Shown here one piece after another: positions 36,199 through 46,636 of a DNA stretch of 64,000 bases; the stretch's first letter is position 1; each line of letters starts with the position of its first letter. The translations under genes were made by a program, and so were the position numbers. Source of the DNA: an uncultured Acidobacteriota bacterium. GTDB taxonomy: Bacteria; Acidobacteriota; CAIWXX01. Below the pieces are notes generated by a model, which was not told the DNA's origin, searched no databases, and saw nothing but the letters and a program-made list of their open reading frames with translations. The DNA lies in contig CAIWXX010000164.1 of the NCBI GenBank assembly GCA_903916735.1, positions 62,001 through 126,000 on the forward strand, in the 5' to 3' direction.

Positions 36199-36459
36199 AT
36201 GGCTCATAAAAAAGCTGGAGGAAGTTCTCGGAACGGCCGCGACAGCAATTCGCAGCGGCTGGGAGTAAAACGCTTCGGAGGGCAACTTGTGGAAGGCGGT
36301 ACGATTCTGGTGCGTCAGCGCGGAACCGTCTTCAAGCCGGGTCTCTATGTTGGCCGTGGCAAGGATGACACTCTATTCGCCAAGGTCAAAGGAATCGTTC
36401 GCTACCAGAATCGAGGCAGCCGCGGCCGATTCATCGCAATAGAGCCAGTACAGGCCTAG
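36199..36459 (+). CDS. rpmA: 50S ribosomal protein L27
   Basis: Small basic protein near the peptidyl transferase center. Starts [20 protein letters not shown], the classic L27 N-terminus, with no cleavable Firmicutes-type extension. The remaining motifs LGVKRFGGQ and [20 protein letters not shown] are conserved. 86 residues is normal. GAGGAG precedes the ATG. It is 24 bases before obg, the standard order rplU-rpmA-obg. Confidence 0.98.
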   Translation: MAHKKAGGSSRNGRDSNSQRLGVKRFGGQLVEGGTILVRQRGTVFKPGLYVGRGKDDTLFAKVKGIVRYQNRGSRGRFIAIEPVQA

Positions 36460-37866
<1,407 letters not shown>

Positions 37867-37870
<4 letters not shown>

Positions 37871-38802
37871 ATCCTTTTGAAATGGTGCTGACAGGAGATC
37901 CCGCGATGAAGGACATCCTGGCAATCGCTGCGCGGGCCGCAGTGTCGGACAGCACCATTCTCATTGAGGGCGAAAGTGGAGTGGGCAAAGATCTGCTTGC
38001 GAACGCGATCCATTATGCCAGCGAACGTGCGCATGGCCCCTTCGTTCGTATTGACTGCCCAAATCTGAACGAAGATCTTCTCGAATGCGAGCTGTTCGGT
38101 TACGAACCAGGCGCTTTCACGGATGCCAAAGGAAGTAAGCAAGGAAAATTCGAACTTGCCAAAGGCGGCACACTTTACATCGATGGGGTCGATCATCTTT
38201 CAATCACGCTCCAAGCCAAGCTGCTGAGGCCGCTGCAGGAAAGGATCATCGAAAGGCTTGGCTCTTCGATACAGCGCCGGCTTGATGTTCGTGTCATCGC
38301 ATCCACGCAGCGTGATCTCATGGAGGATGTCAAAACCGGCACTTTCCGAGGGGATCTTTTCTTTCGACTTCAGGTTATTCATCTGAAGATACCACCTCTC
38401 CGGGAAAGGCCTTCCGATATCTCGCTTCTTGCAACACGGCTTGCGGCGGAAACCGCCGGCCGGCTAACGAAGGCTTCATTTCAAATTGCGGATGATGCAC
38501 TTCCGTTGCTTGAAAAATATCACTGGCCGGGAAATGTGAGAGAGCTGAGAAATTTAATTGAACGACTCGCCATCACACTACCCGGGCCAATGGCGGATCG
38601 CGAGGCAGTATTAAAAGGCCTTCCGGCCGGTGGGGAGACGTCCCATCATCAACTCCTCTCGCTTCGTCAGGTTGAATCCCATTACTTGCAAGAGGCGCTT
38701 AAGCAAGCCCACGGAAACAAAAGCCGCGCTGCCACTCTCCTCGGCATCAGTCGTAAGAGCTTTTATGATCGTCTCAAGCGGGATCAGGTGAAACATCAGT
38801 GA
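37867..38802 (+). CDS. sigma-54-type activator without receiver domain, Walker B glutamate missing
   Basis: A 311-residue protein that begins almost at once with the AAA+ domain (LTGDPAMKDILAIAARA). Walker A is GESGVGKD and the arginine-finger region FRGDLFFRL is present, but Walker B reads LYIDGVDHLS: the second acidic residue of DE is Gly (Asp106-Gly107). The sigma-54 contact loop is GAFTDA, as in the giant regulator. A Fis-type HTH (NKSRAATLLGISRKSFYDRL) ends it. The GTG start at 37867 overlaps the rsfS stop (GTGA); ATG 37882 is an alternative. No sensor domain is present, so it may be controlled by partner proteins or by expression only. It likely still binds DNA and ATP; hydrolysis is doubtful. 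Confidence 0.85.
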
Positions 38803-38804
38803 AG

Positions 38805-39260
38805 ATGAAGTTCATCTGGGTTGGCAAAACACGAGACAGCCGAGTGCGCGAGCTCGAATCCGACTATCTCGCAAGAGTGCTGCATTACTATTTCTGCGAA
38901 GTGAGCATCGCAAAGCCCTCTCATGATGGCTCCAATTCCGATCGCCTCACGCGGGAGGCAATTGAAATTCGAACCCGATTGAAGCCCGGCTGCTATACAA
39001 TCGCCCTGGATTCGCACGGCACCAGGATGGACAGCATTGCCTTTTCCCGCTTCCTTGGATCTCTTGCCGATACAGCCGTCAAAGATGTGACCTTCATTAT
39101 TGGCGGACATCTTGGAATCGAAGCCCCCCTGCTCAAGTCGATCAACCGCATTCTGTCGCTCTCTCAGATGACATTTCCCCATGAACTTTGCAGGGTTTTG
39201 TTGCTTGAACAGGTTTACCGAGCCTGCTCTCTGATCAACGGAACGCCATATCATAAATGA
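38805..39260 (+). CDS. rlmH: 23S rRNA (pseudouridine1915-N3) methyltransferase RlmH
   Basis: SPOUT methyltransferase acting on the ribosomal decoding-center side of helix 69. Motifs: KFIWVGKTRDSRVRELESDY, LDSHGTRMDSIAFSRFLGSL, the knot region VTFIIGGHLGIEAPLLKSI and SLSQMTFPHELCRVLLLEQVYRA. 151 residues. The ATG at 38805 lies just after the stop of the activator gene; GTG 38799 overlaps that stop and is an alternative. Its position after rsfS fits a translation-quality group. Confidence 0.95.
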   Translation: MKFIWVGKTRDSRVRELESDYLARVLHYYFCEVSIAKPSHDGSNSDRLTREAIEIRTRLKPGCYTIALDSHGTRMDSIAFSRFLGSLADTAVKDVTFIIGGHLGIEAPLLKSINRILSLSQMTFPHELCRVLLLEQVYRACSLINGTPYHK

Positions 39261-39272
39261 GGAGTAACCGTT

Positions 39273-39623
39273 ATGGACAAGAAGAAAATGGACGATTTCA
39301 AAAAACAGCTTCAGATGAAGAAGCAGGAGTTGATCGAGACCGTCACCCAAGATCAATCGGACGGGCGTGTGTTCGATGAGACGGGCACGCAGGATCTTGC
39401 CGATAAAGCCACCAATTCTTACACGAAAGAATTCCTCTTTGGATTGAGTGATGCTGAGCGGATTCTGCTCCAATCAGTCGATGATGCTTTGACACGAGTC
39501 CGAGAGGGAACATATGGCACATGCGTGACGTGCGGCGGGCCTATACAAGCCAAACGCTTGGAAGCGATTCCGTGGGCGTGCCATTGTCTAGGCTGCCAGG
39601 AAAAGCTTGAAAAGGAGAAGTAG
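39273..39623 (+). CDS. TraR/DksA-family zinc-finger protein
   Basis: A 116-residue protein with an N-terminal helical hairpin (MDDFKKQLQMKKQELIETVT) and a C-terminal four-cysteine zinc finger, CVTCGGPI...CLGC, plus GTYGTC, which is typical of DksA/TraR proteins. In E. coli DksA the hairpin tip carries DxxDxA; here the region DETGTQDLADKATNS may play that role. It probably modulates RNA polymerase, possibly with ppGpp, but its partner is not shown. RBS: GAGGAG before the ATG. Confidence 0.88.
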   Translation: MDKKKMDDFKKQLQMKKQELIETVTQDQSDGRVFDETGTQDLADKATNSYTKEFLFGLSDAERILLQSVDDALTRVREGTYGTCVTCGGPIQAKRLEAIPWACHCLGCQEKLEKEK

Positions 39624-39644
39624 TCAGCTTTCGCGGGGTAGCCT

Positions 39645-40442
39645 GTGTTGGACGAACATGAGGAGGCCTCCCTCGGGGACGCGGAACCGACGAATCTGAA
39701 ATCCTCAATGGAGAGGCGACAGCCCATCGCAAAACACATCGGCACCAGTATTATCGGGCACGCTCTTGCTGTGGTGCTCCCGGATGAGTGTGTTGCCTGT
39801 GGGACGCCACTCGAAACAGCCTATGAACGCAGAATTTGTGCGGCATGCTGGCTGTCGGCACGCCGCCTTAGTGAACCCCTTTGTACGTGTGGATATCCGC
39901 TGGCAGATACCGACTCTCAGTGCGCTGCATGCGCTGCAGTGCCATCGCTGTTTCAGAGAGGCCGATCGGTTTTTGTCTATGAGAGTCCAATCCGCGAGAT
40001 CATTCATGCGTTCAAATACGGAGGCCACCGGTCATTGGCGCGGCAGCTTGTCCGACATTCGACGAACACGCTCACGCCGGCCTCTGATGGAATACTCGTG
40101 CCCGTACCTTCACACTGGTGGACGAAATGGAAGAGGGGTTTCAATCCAGCCGATGACGTGGCACGCGAATTGGCGCATCGTTGGAATCTGAATGTGAAGC
40201 GTGTCCTTCGAAAGGTCAAGCGAACGCTCCCGCAGATGGCATTGACGGCGCGTGAAAGGACTGTCAATCTCCGAGGGGCTTTCGCTCTGCGGGGCGGCGC
40301 CGCGCGAGTTGTGCGAGGCCGGTACATCATTCTTATCGATGATGTGTACACGACTGGATCGACTCTTCGAGAGTGCGCGGGTGTTCTATCGCGAGCCGGG
40401 GCTAAACGGATTGATTTTCTGACGATGGCTCGAACTCTCTGA
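39645..40442 (+). CDS. comF: ComF family phosphoribosyltransferase-like protein
   Basis: DNA-uptake-type accessory protein. It has a zinc-finger-like cysteine set (CVACGTPLE, CAACW, CTCGYPLA, CAACAAV) and the phosphoribosyltransferase motif IILIDDVYTTGSTLRECAGVL, plus VPVPSHWWTKWKRGFNPA and RERTVNLRGAFAL. 265 residues from the GTG at 39645; ATG 39708 is an alternative. The presence of type IV pilus genes in the same window makes a role in transformation possible, though this family is present in many non-competent bacteria. Confidence 0.9.
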   Translation: MLDEHEEASLGDAEPTNLKSSMERRQPIAKHIGTSIIGHALAVVLPDECVACGTPLETAYERRICAACWLSARRLSEPLCTCGYPLADTDSQCAACAAVPSLFQRGRSVFVYESPIREIIHAFKYGGHRSLARQLVRHSTNTLTPASDGILVPVPSHWWTKWKRGFNPADDVARELAHRWNLNVKRVLRKVKRTLPQMALTARERTVNLRGAFALRGGAARVVRGRYIILIDDVYTTGSTLRECAGVLSRAGAKRIDFLTMARTL

Positions 40443-40660
40443 ATTTATTTTGCCTTCGGCTCTGGCTTGAAACCTACGGTGGAGCCTTATGGAAAAATAT
40501 GAATGCTGCTGCATACAATAGAATTCAACCTTGAACACGGTGGAGGTGTGTTTTGGCCGAGCTGTCATAATGGATAAAATAGGCTTCTCAAAGTACTTTT
40601 TAAGAGTGGTATTGTTACTGCCTCTTCTGTAGTGTATATTTTCCGATGTTCGCTATATTG

Positions 40661-40693
40661 TGGCATTGACATGGCTGAATGTTTGAGTAATAT
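40661..40693 (+). promoter_or_regulatory. promoter of the acidic protein gene, with overlapping sigma-54-like match
   Basis: TTGACA (40666-40671), 16 bases, TAATAT (40688-40693) is a strong sigma-70 match; the ATG follows at 40723. The same stretch also reads TGGCAT...TGGC with exactly ten bases between GG (40662-40663) and GC (40674-40675), the spacing of a sigma-54 -24/-12 element. The second match is imperfect (TGGC for TTGC). Confidence 0.6.
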
Positions 40694-40722
40694 CAATGCT
40701 CCAAGCCGTTTTGGAGGTGGCT

Positions 40723-40968
40723 ATGATCGAGGATGTCCTGATGCAGTCAAAATGGATCGACGACCAGTCAACCCCGCTTCGCCTACGCCGTGACCGTAAT
40801 GATGATTCCGATTCGGAAGATGACAATGAAGAAGGCGATGAGATCGATGACGAAGACGAGGAGGATGAGGGTTCCGACGACGAGGAAGAGGAAGACGACG
40901 ACTACTACGAAGATGATGACGACGATGATCTGGACGATGAGGACCTAGACGACGACGACGACGATTAA
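40723..40968 (+). CDS. very acidic low-complexity small protein
   Basis: An 81-residue protein. The first ~25 residues (MIEDVLMQSKWIDDQSTPLR then LRRDRN) look ordinary; the last ~55 are almost entirely Asp and Glu with a few Tyr, Ser and Gly (for example EEDDDYYEDDDDDDLDDEDL). A near-perfect ribosome site (GGAGGT, seven bases) and a strong promoter show it is expressed. The GAC/GAT and GAG/GAA codons are mixed, unlike a simple repeat expansion. Such tails can bind basic proteins, metals or nucleic-acid-binding surfaces, for example ribosomal or RNA polymerase factors. I recognise no family. Confidence 0.75.
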   Translation: MIEDVLMQSKWIDDQSTPLRLRRDRNDDSDSEDDNEEGDEIDDEDEEDEGSDDEEEEDDDYYEDDDDDDLDDEDLDDDDDD

Positions 40969-41022
40969 TAAGGATTTCCGGGTTCAGGGGGGATACAAGC
41001 TCTGGCTCCGGTATTCAGGCCT

Positions 41023-41817
41023 TCAGAGACGATCCAGGAATCTGTCGATCAGATCCTCGCTGACATAGTACGTGCCGAGCGGGCATGGATGCGTATCGCT
41101 GTGATAGTCGGAACCTCCTGTGGTCAGCAGGGAATATTTCTTGGCCACGTGTCGGAACGGTATGGAATCCGCATCCGGATGCCAGAAATTGCAGACTTCG
41201 ATGCCTTGGAGCCCATGCTCTATCGCGGACTCAACGAAATGATGGAGCTCAGCCAGAGGAGGATGGGCCCATATTGAAATGCCACCAGCCTGATTGATCA
41301 GTTCGATGGCATGCATCATTGGAGTTGTGGGCAGAGGCACAACAGACTCCCCTCTTTTGAGAAATCTCTGAAAGGCTTCCTTTTCGGATGCAACAACGCC
41401 GATGCCGGTCATGTAGCGTGCAACATGAGCCGATGTCAAAACGCGGCTGGTCTGGCGCGCCAGGAAATCATCAAAGTTAAGCCCAATTCCTCTCGCGCCC
41501 ATACGACGAAACGCCTCTCTCATCCGCTCCCTGCGCTCGTCTGCAATTCCCTCGATATATCTGATGAAACCGGCGGCTGGGGCTGCCTTGAAGTACCCCA
41601 GGATATGGTACTCGCATCCATTGTGTGAAGTCGTGAATTCACACCCGACGATGAGGCGGAGATTGGCGCTGGGCAGCCCATCGCCGTATGCCAGGAGGGA
41701 ATCGTGATCGGTCATACTGAGAATATTCAGCCCGGCCTTCTCGGCCGCCTTGATCACATCCTTCGGCGCATAGACTCCATCGGAGATGGATGTATGAACA
41801 TGCAGGTCTGCTTTCAT
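41023..41817 (-). CDS. PHP-domain phosphoesterase
   Basis: A member of the PHP superfamily resembling the YciV/RNase AM group. The conserved metal ligands are visible: DLHVHTSISDG at the N-terminus, SMTDHDSLLAYG, VGCEFTTSHNGCEYHILGYF, ISIWAHPPLAELHHFVE, and near the C-terminus GGSDYHSDTHPCPLGTYYV. At 264 residues it is a single domain. Likely substrates are 5'-phosphorylated nucleosides or small oligonucleotides; this is family knowledge and not shown here. It lies alone, convergent with the acidic gene. Confidence 0.88.
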   Translation of the reverse strand: MKADLHVHTSISDGVYAPKDVIKAAEKAGLNILSMTDHDSLLAYGDGLPSANLRLIVGCEFTTSHNGCEYHILGYFKAAPAAGFIRYIEGIADERRERMREAFRRMGARGIGLNFDDFLARQTSRVLTSAHVARYMTGIGVVASEKEAFQRFLKRGESVVPLPTTPMMHAIELINQAGGISIWAHPPLAELHHFVESAIEHGLQGIEVCNFWHPDADSIPFRHVAKKYSLLTTGGSDYHSDTHPCPLGTYYVSEDLIDRFLDRL

Positions 41818-42136
41818 GAGCGGTTCTCTCTGAGGAAAGAGGAGACTATCTCATCCCATCAGGTAGCTGTCAATAGCACCAAACGGAAAGAGATGACAGA
41901 GCATTGACGTTGCAGATGAGATTTCGTTTTCTCTGTGCAATGAGCGATGCTCAGAAATATCTGCTCACCTCCGCTCCTCTGCACCTTAGCTTTTCCGCAG
42001 CAACTGACATAGGACCCAATTGGTTCGGCAAAACCCGGGAGATCAGAAGGGCCTTTTGTGCTCTGTGTAATCCTGCCTTATGACAAGGGATCTCGATGTT
42101 GGTTGCTGTCTGAACGGCGTCGTATTACTGTAAGAG
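41818..42136. other. 319-bp divergent intergenic region
   Basis: Lies between the PHP gene (minus) and rlmN (plus) and must carry both promoters. I see no hairpin or RNA motif and no convincing -35/-10 pair. The rlmN start at 42137 follows AAGAG; the alternative at 42167 follows TGAGGA. Confidence 0.4.
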
Positions 42137-43258
42137 ATGGAGGAATCCAAGCGGAATGAGGATACGATGATAGAGAACAATGGAACAGATGTCACAGGGT
42201 CCCAGAATCTCCTGGGCCTGGAATACGAGGATATCTCTCGTGTGATCGCGCAACTTCCCGGGATAAAGTCCTATTCCGCCAGGCAGCTCTACAGTTGGAT
42301 CTATTCGAAACATGCGCAGTCATTCGATGTGATGACCAACATGCCGCTTCCTCTCAGGAAGGCACTGTCCATCGGATATCGAATTTCCAAGCCGCTTCTG
42401 GAACGCGTATCAACGTCGACTGATGAAACACGGAAATATCTCTTCAGGCTGGAAGATGGTGAACTGATTGAATCGGTCTGGATTCCGGAAGAGTCCCGCA
42501 ATACGATGTGCCTGTCAACCCAGGTGGGCTGTCGCATGGGCTGTATCTTCTGTGCCACAGCTCAGCTGGGATTCAAGCGCAACCTGACCAGTGGTGAAAT
42601 CGTCGGGCAGTCGCTCCACATCCTCGATGAGATCGGCTATCGAGATAGGCGCGTCAATGTCGTGTTCATGGGAATGGGAGAAGGGCTGGACAACTATGAA
42701 CAGCTCATGCGCGCATTCCGGTTGCTGGCTGATCCTTCAGGCCTGGCCATCTCACCGCGCCGCATAACGCTGTCCACCGTGGGGCTGGTTCCTGGAATCG
42801 AGCGGTTGGCATTGGAACCGCGCGCGCCCAAGCTTGCTGTTTCCTTAAACTCGCCCTTTGATGATGAGAGAAGCAGGATCATGCCGGTTAATAAAAAATA
42901 CTCGATTGCACAGCTTCTGAAAGCGGTCTCGGGATTCATGGCGACGCGGCATGATGGCGAGAAGATCCGATTCAATGAGAGAGTCACCTTCGAATATGCC
43001 CTACTCAAAGGGGTTAATGATACGCCTGCACACGCTCACGAGCTGATCCGGCTACTCCGAAATGTGCCTGCAAAACTTAATCTTCTGGCCTTCAACCCAA
43101 CTCCGACTCTTCCCTACGAACGACCGGATGATCAGTGGATTGAAAGTTTCAAGGAGATTCTGCTCGGCGCCGATGTCCCTGTCTCATTCAGGAAGAGCCG
43201 TGGGCGAGATATTGAAGCTGCGTGCGGTCAACTCGCCGCCCAGCAAAGCAATAAATAA
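42137..43258 (+). CDS. rlmN: 23S rRNA/tRNA (adenine-C2)-methyltransferase RlmN
   Basis: Radical SAM methyltransferase modifying A2503 of 23S rRNA and A37 of some tRNAs. The cluster motif CRMGCIFCAT with GFKRNLTSGEIVGQ, the SAM loop VVFMGMGEGLDNYE and the ISPRRITLSTVGLVPG block are diagnostic. The methyl-carrying C-terminal cysteine is present in DIEAACGQLAAQ. An N-terminal accessory domain (YSARQLYSWIYSKHAQSFD) is intact. 373 residues, normal. Convergent with mtaB. Confidence 0.96.
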   Translation: MEESKRNEDTMIENNGTDVTGSQNLLGLEYEDISRVIAQLPGIKSYSARQLYSWIYSKHAQSFDVMTNMPLPLRKALSIGYRISKPLLERVSTSTDETRKYLFRLEDGELIESVWIPEESRNTMCLSTQVGCRMGCIFCATAQLGFKRNLTSGEIVGQSLHILDEIGYRDRRVNVVFMGMGEGLDNYEQLMRAFRLLADPSGLAISPRRITLSTVGLVPGIERLALEPRAPKLAVSLNSPFDDERSRIMPVNKKYSIAQLLKAVSGFMATRHDGEKIRFNERVTFEYALLKGVNDTPAHAHELIRLLRNVPAKLNLLAFNPTPTLPYERPDDQWIESFKEILLGADVPVSFRKSRGRDIEAACGQLAAQQSNK

Positions 43259-43293
43259 AAAACTAAAAGGAAACGGGTCTTCGACGAGAAGAT

Positions 43294-44529
43294 CTAATAA
43301 GATATGCGTGCCTCCGTCGAATCGGGGAGCACGCGAGTGATGAGAATTGAAGCGCGACCGGAGGGAACGTCCTCTGGAAGGCGCACGGGAATATAGTTTT
43401 CGGTGATGGCTTGTACGCCGTCCTCATCTCTTGCTTTCAAGACGACCGCGTCGAGGACTCTGCCCATAAACCGGCTGCGGAAAGCATAATTGAGCTCTCT
43501 TGAGACTCCTCTCAGATGCTTCGACCGCTCTGAGATGATATGCCCTGGGAGTGCGTCCGGTCGGCTGGCTGCCGGCGTACCAGGGCGCGGGGAGAAGGGA
43601 AACACATGGACATATGCGAATTGAAGCTCCTTCATCAAATTCACGCTCTCCTCGAATTCCGCATCCGTTTCACCGGGATATCCGACGATGATGTCGGTGC
43701 CGAACGCGATATCAGGCCGCTGACTGCACAATCGGTCGAACGTCCTCCGAATGTGAGCCATGTCGTGCCGGCGATTCATCCTTTGAGCGACTGTTGCCGA
43801 ACCTGTTTGCAAGGGGATATGGAGATGCGGCCGAATGAAAGCCGTGTCGCAAAGAAGATCGGCAAGTCTGGAATTCAAATGCCATGGCTCGATGGAGCTC
43901 AGTCGCAGAGGCGGACAGTTTCCAGCGACCTGTGCCAGCAGATCATACAAGGTCGTCTGAGGTGAGAGGTCCGAGCCGTAGGAGCCGAGGAGAACTCCCG
44001 TTAAGATAATCTCAGGGTGACAATTCCAGAGATTGATTCTCGCGATGACATCATCAGGCGGCATTGATCGGAGTTGATGCCCCCGCACATAAGGGATAAT
44101 GCAAAACGAGCACGCCATGTCACAGCCGTCCTGAATTTTGAGTATTGGGCGTGTTCGGCTGACGGTAGGATCGGACTGCGTCGTGAACGGTTTGGACGTG
44201 AGCGTCTCGGCGATCGTCGGTTTGGAAATGTTGCAGAATACACCAGTGACACCCGGCAGACCGGCGAAGCCGCTGCCGTCTCTCTCGACGCAACAGCCGG
44301 CAAGGTGGATACGGCGCGATGGCTTCTCAGCAGTGATTTTGGCCACCAGCCGGCGGACACGACGTTCGGCGCTCAACGTCACTGCGCACGTGTTGATGAT
44401 GACATCAGTTGCCCTGTCGAGATCCGCTGTGACATGCCCTCCGCGTCGGCGCAGATTCTCTTCGATTTCGATTCCTTCGGCCTGGTTGACCTTGCAGCCG
44501 AGGTTGAGAACGATGAAGGCAGGGTCCAC
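43294..44529 (-). CDS. mtaB: tRNA t6A37 methylthiotransferase MtaB
   Basis: Radical SAM methylthiotransferase making ms2t6A at tRNA position 37. N-terminal auxiliary-cluster cysteines appear in LNLGCKVNQAEG, INTCAVT and AGCCVE; the radical cluster is CDMACSFCIIPYVRG. RMNRRHD, GTDIIVGYPGETD and the C-terminal TRAM-like strand DAVVLKARDE fit. The GCKVNQ form rather than GCQMN separates MtaB from MiaB and RimO. The start is GTG. Six bases after purE in a purD-purE-mtaB run. 411 residues. Confidence 0.93.
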   Translation of the reverse strand: MDPAFIVLNLGCKVNQAEGIEIEENLRRRGGHVTADLDRATDVIINTCAVTLSAERRVRRLVAKITAEKPSRRIHLAGCCVERDGSGFAGLPGVTGVFCNISKPTIAETLTSKPFTTQSDPTVSRTRPILKIQDGCDMACSFCIIPYVRGHQLRSMPPDDVIARINLWNCHPEIILTGVLLGSYGSDLSPQTTLYDLLAQVAGNCPPLRLSSIEPWHLNSRLADLLCDTAFIRPHLHIPLQTGSATVAQRMNRRHDMAHIRRTFDRLCSQRPDIAFGTDIIVGYPGETDAEFEESVNLMKELQFAYVHVFPFSPRPGTPAASRPDALPGHIISERSKHLRGVSRELNYAFRSRFMGRVLDAVVLKARDEDGVQAITENYIPVRLPEDVPSGRASILITRVLPDSTEARISY

Positions 44530-44534
44530 GAATG

Positions 44535-45059
44535 CTACTTGGGCGAGTTGGCTGTGGCTTGCTGAGGCAGAGATGCCTTCAGCTTCTCCGATTTCGCAAC
44601 AACTTCTTCTGCCATCTGTGTTCGGCGCTCGGCCAGCTTTTCGGCGAGAGCCTCATCGGTGACAGCCAGTATTTCGGCGGCTAGAATCGCGGCGTTTGTA
44701 GCGCCTGCTTTCCCGATGGCCATGCATGCCACAGGAATGCCGGCCGGCATCTGCACCGTAGAATAAAGCGCGTCCATTCCATGGAGAGCGGTGGCATCGA
44801 GCGGAACCCCAATGACAGGGAGGGTCGTATGCGATGCGATGACTCCCGCGAGATGTGCCGCGGCGCCGGCCCCCACGATGATGACTCCGATCCCGCGCCG
44901 CCGCGCCTCCAGGGTCCACTCACGCACGCGGTCAGGAGTCCGATGTGCCGACATGACCTCGACCTCATACGTCATGCCGAAACGCTCCAGTACATCAATC
45001 CCCGCCAGCATGACCGGGGCATCCGAATCGCTTCCCATGATGATGGCTACTTTCTTCAT
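44535..45059 (-). CDS. purE: 5-(carboxyamino)imidazole ribonucleotide mutase PurE
   Basis: Purine biosynthesis. Moves the carboxyl group of N5-CAIR to give CAIR. Motifs: IIMGSDSDAPVM, MSAHRTPDRVREW, IIVGAGAAAHLAGVIAS and GVPLDATALHGMDALYSTVQ. The ATG at 45059 has GGAGGGG before it; the ORF extends to 45071 through the ribosome site. No purK is next to it, so its partner enzyme lies elsewhere. The C-terminal tail is a coiled coil (EKLAERRTQMAEEVVAKSEK). Confidence 0.95.
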   Translation of the reverse strand: MKKVAIIMGSDSDAPVMLAGIDVLERFGMTYEVEVMSAHRTPDRVREWTLEARRRGIGVIIVGAGAAAHLAGVIASHTTLPVIGVPLDATALHGMDALYSTVQMPAGIPVACMAIGKAGATNAAILAAEILAVTDEALAEKLAERRTQMAEEVVAKSEKLKASLPQQATANSPK

Positions 45060-45148
45060 AAACCCCTCCAATGGCGGCTATCGATAAAGGACATTCAACA
45101 TTTGTCTCGTGATGAGCGAATTCCGCTGCACTGATGATTGAGTCCGAT

Positions 45149-46420
45149 TCACGGCTCTGATGGCTTCATAACGGCGATGTCACGTCGGAACTGCATGCCG
45201 TCAAATGATATCTTTTCGATAGCATCATATACAATCCGACGTGCCGCATCATATGTCAGACCGGTTGCGCATACTGATAATACGCGGCCTCCACTTGTGA
45301 CAATTTCTCCTTCGCGACACGCCGTCCCGGCGTGAAAAATGATGGCATCTTTCGGAAGCGGGCTCTCCAACCCGTTCACCCTTTTGCCGGTGTTTGGGTG
45401 TTCCGGATATCCGCCGCTCGCGAGTACGACACAAACCGCCTTCGTGTCACTTTGGACGGGCAATGATGGTTTTTCACCTCGTGCCGCTGTGAGCAGAGCT
45501 TCGCCGAAACCATCGCCCATGTTAAGAACAAGTGGTTGAGTTTCAGGATCGCCGAACCGGCAGTTGTACTCGATAACCTTCGGCCCATCCCGGGTCATCA
45601 TGAGCCCGGCGTAGAGCAGCCCGCAAAATTCGCTCTCCTCGCTCCGAAGCCCATCAAGAGTCGGTTGAATGATTGTCTCCATAATATGAACAGCCAATGC
45701 GCCTGTCATGAGGGGACTTGGGGTTATGGATCCCATCCCACCGGTGTTGGGGCCGCGGTCGCCGTCCAGAAGCCTCTTGTAATCCTGCGCCGATCCGATG
45801 CCAACGGCGCCGGTTCCATATGCGAGTGCGAAGAACGAGATCTCAGTGCCCTGGAGGCATTCTTCGACGATAATGCGTTTCCCGGATTTCCCAAACTTCT
45901 CCTGGACCATCATGCTGGTCACAGCCGATGTTGCCTCATGCTGATTCCCGGCGATAACAACACCTTTGCCGGCTGCCAAGCCGTCTGCTTTCACGACAAG
46001 CGGATATTCGAAATCCGGGGAAGTGAGGAACCGGCAGGCATCTTCCGGTGAATCAAATTCGAAGTAATGAGCCGTGGGTATGCCATATTTCTGCATCAGC
46101 CGCTTGGCGAAAATCTTGCTGCCTTCGACCCTGGCCGCTGAGGCTGAAGGGCCGAAAACTGGGATGCGACGATTGCGCATTTCGTCCGCCAGGCCCAGGG
46201 TCAGCGGTACCTCCGGTCCGATGAGGACCAGATCGAATTTCCGCGACTCGGCCAGGGCCATGAGTCCCGTGGCGTCGGAATCCCTGATGGAATAACATTC
46301 CCCTAGAGACCGCATCCCGCCATTTCCTGGTGCCGACGAAACCGTCCACCCATCGCGAGCCAGCTTCCACGCCAGAGCATGTTCGCGTGCTCCTGATCCA
46401 ATAACAAGTGCTTTCTTCAT
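45149..46420 (-). CDS. purD: phosphoribosylamine-glycine ligase (GAR synthetase)
   Basis: ATP-grasp enzyme of purine synthesis. Begins MKKALVIGSGAREHALAWKL, the PurD signature, with ATP-grasp motifs YPLVVKADGLAAGKGVVIAG, GPNTGGMGSITPSP and VIEYNCRFGDPETQPLV. The 423 residues are normal. It starts the purD-purE-mtaB run on the minus strand. Confidence 0.97.
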   Translation of the reverse strand: MKKALVIGSGAREHALAWKLARDGWTVSSAPGNGGMRSLGECYSIRDSDATGLMALAESRKFDLVLIGPEVPLTLGLADEMRNRRIPVFGPSASAARVEGSKIFAKRLMQKYGIPTAHYFEFDSPEDACRFLTSPDFEYPLVVKADGLAAGKGVVIAGNQHEATSAVTSMMVQEKFGKSGKRIIVEECLQGTEISFFALAYGTGAVGIGSAQDYKRLLDGDRGPNTGGMGSITPSPLMTGALAVHIMETIIQPTLDGLRSEESEFCGLLYAGLMMTRDGPKVIEYNCRFGDPETQPLVLNMGDGFGEALLTAARGEKPSLPVQSDTKAVCVVLASGGYPEHPNTGKRVNGLESPLPKDAIIFHAGTACREGEIVTSGGRVLSVCATGLTYDAARRIVYDAIEKISFDGMQFRRDIAVMKPSEP

Positions 46421-46636
46421 AGAGCGGAATTATAGACCGGTTGATCAAAACGTGAAAGCAGGCAGATGATACCATCATCCTGGAGCAGATGAATTGTTTC
46501 TGAGATATTTATCTTCTTGCAATGGCAGGGGGGAAGAGGAGTAGAGATGCGAAGGAGCCTGTTCACCTTGGTTCCCTCGCAGCAGCCAATGGATCACTTG
46601 ACAAGATATTCGATCAACTTATTAGATGTCGCGAGA

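Noticed and set aside
40798-40968. Acidic run as a simple trinucleotide repeat expansion
   Set aside because: GAC, GAT, GAA and GAG are mixed and the run is preceded by an ordinary coding N-terminus with a strong ribosome site, so it is treated as a gene.
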